Translations under genes and position numbers: made by a program
Assembly: GCA_031378125.1 (NCBI GenBank)
Contig: JANNDW010000229.1
Location: 1-23,023 of the forward strand
DNA from: LGRD01 sp031378125
GTDB lineage: Bacteria > Pseudomonadota > Gammaproteobacteria > Burkholderiales > Burkholderiaceae_C
Length of the DNA: 23,023 nt
Direction: 5' to 3'
Part shown: in pieces, positions 22,910 to 23,023 of the stretch
Numbering within the stretch: the first letter of the stretch is position 1
How the letters are laid out: every line of letters begins with the position of its first letter
The notes under the pieces: model-generated
Databases searched by the model: none
What the model was told of the DNA's origin: nothing
What the model saw: the letters and a program-made list of their open reading frames with translations, nothing else

Positions 22910-23023
22910 TCAGGCCGGCTCGAGCCCGATCACCAGCCGCTGGCCCAGCAAGCTGATGGCCTGGGCAATGCGCGGAAGCTTTGACCCATAGTGCGGGTCC
23001 AGCAAGCGGCGGACTTCCTTTTC
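22910..23023 (-). CDS. hicB: HicB-family antitoxin, C-terminal part only (runs off the window)
   Basis: The last 37 codons of a minus-strand gene end in TGA at 22910-22912. The residues EKEVRRLLDPHYGSKLP, then IAQAISLLGQRLVIGLEP, match the C-terminal DNA-binding segment of HicB antitoxins, where (K/E)EVRRxLDP and a closing LGxRLVV are characteristic. The N-terminal part, and probably hicA, lie beyond the right edge. HicB neutralises the HicA mRNA interferase and represses the operon. The stop lies 121 bases upstream of the vapB start on the same strand, so two toxin-antitoxin modules stand side by side. The family call rests on a short but distinctive stretch. Confidence 0.75.
   Translation of the reverse strand, partial: EKEVRRLLDPHYGSKLPRIAQAISLLGQRLVIGLEPA
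22928..22949. repeat. Right copy of the 22-bp near-repeat, inside hicB
   Basis: This copy begins GATCACCAGC, differs from 22128-22149 at one base, and encodes the LGQRLVI residues of the HicB C-terminus on the minus strand. Confidence 0.8.

Overview
This window is GC-rich (roughly 65-70% by eye) and looks like the chromosome of a betaproteobacterium in the Burkholderiales, most likely Comamonadaceae. That assignment is an inference. It rests on the strong G/C third-position bias, the family mix (MCE/Mla transporter parts, DUF2853, DUF1428 beside a sigma-24-type ECF factor, a DUF5117-type metalloprotease) and an intergenic GC-rich palindromic repeat of a style common in that family. No rRNA, tRNA, CRISPR array, insertion sequence or phage gene is visible. 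No gene-free stretch exceeds 300 bases; the largest gaps are 17241-17522, 13667-13947 (which holds a candidate small gene) and 18871-19143 (which holds twin repeats).

Layout. (1) 1-1326: an AT-rich leader with a dyad, then an AAA ATPase of the DUF4143 type with no visible ribosome binding site. (2) 1444-5178, minus strand: a DUF2853 protein, then a tight run of MlaE-like permease, MlaD/MCE protein, helical lipoprotein and DUF72 protein. The ABC ATPase expected with an MlaE/MlaD pair is not in this run. (3) 5317-6360 minus: an endonuclease/exonuclease/phosphatase-family hydrolase, divergent from (4) 6498-10956 plus: a glutathione S-transferase-like protein, an aldo/keto reductase, an exported M3 oligopeptidase and a transglutaminase-fold protein. 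(5) 11118-12614 plus: an alpha/beta-hydrolase lipoprotein whose 3' end overlaps a convergent MetE-C-like methyltransferase (12560-13666). (6) 13787-14943 plus: a 54-codon basic small ORF with a strong ribosome binding site, overlapping by ATGA the start of an aspartoacylase/succinylglutamate desuccinylase-family gene. (7) 14974-15607 minus: DUF1428 followed by a decayed ECF sigma factor. (8) 15849-17240 minus: a flavin disulfide oxidoreductase, divergent from a ROK sugar kinase (17523-18478) carrying a single-base frameshift. (9) 18619-18870: a small membrane-anchored protein with an internal duplication; then two 79-bp repeats; then a large zinc metalloprotease lipoprotein (minus). (10) 22128-23023 minus: a toxin-antitoxin edge with a complete vapBC pair, the C-terminus of a HicB antitoxin running off the window, and a 22-bp near-repeat on both sides of vapBC.

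How the genes work together. The minus-strand MCE run should act in lipid transport between the membranes, provided an ATPase is supplied from elsewhere. The plus-strand run in (4) mixes redox/detoxification and peptide hydrolysis and need not be one pathway. The right end looks like a small accessory spot with toxin-antitoxin turnover. I do not see a clear new defence or biosynthetic system. The best leads are the coupled small ORF at 13787-13951, the MCE run without its ATPase, the twin repeat at 18977-19140, the two decayed genes (sigma factor, ROK kinase), and the hicB-like footprint next to vapBC.
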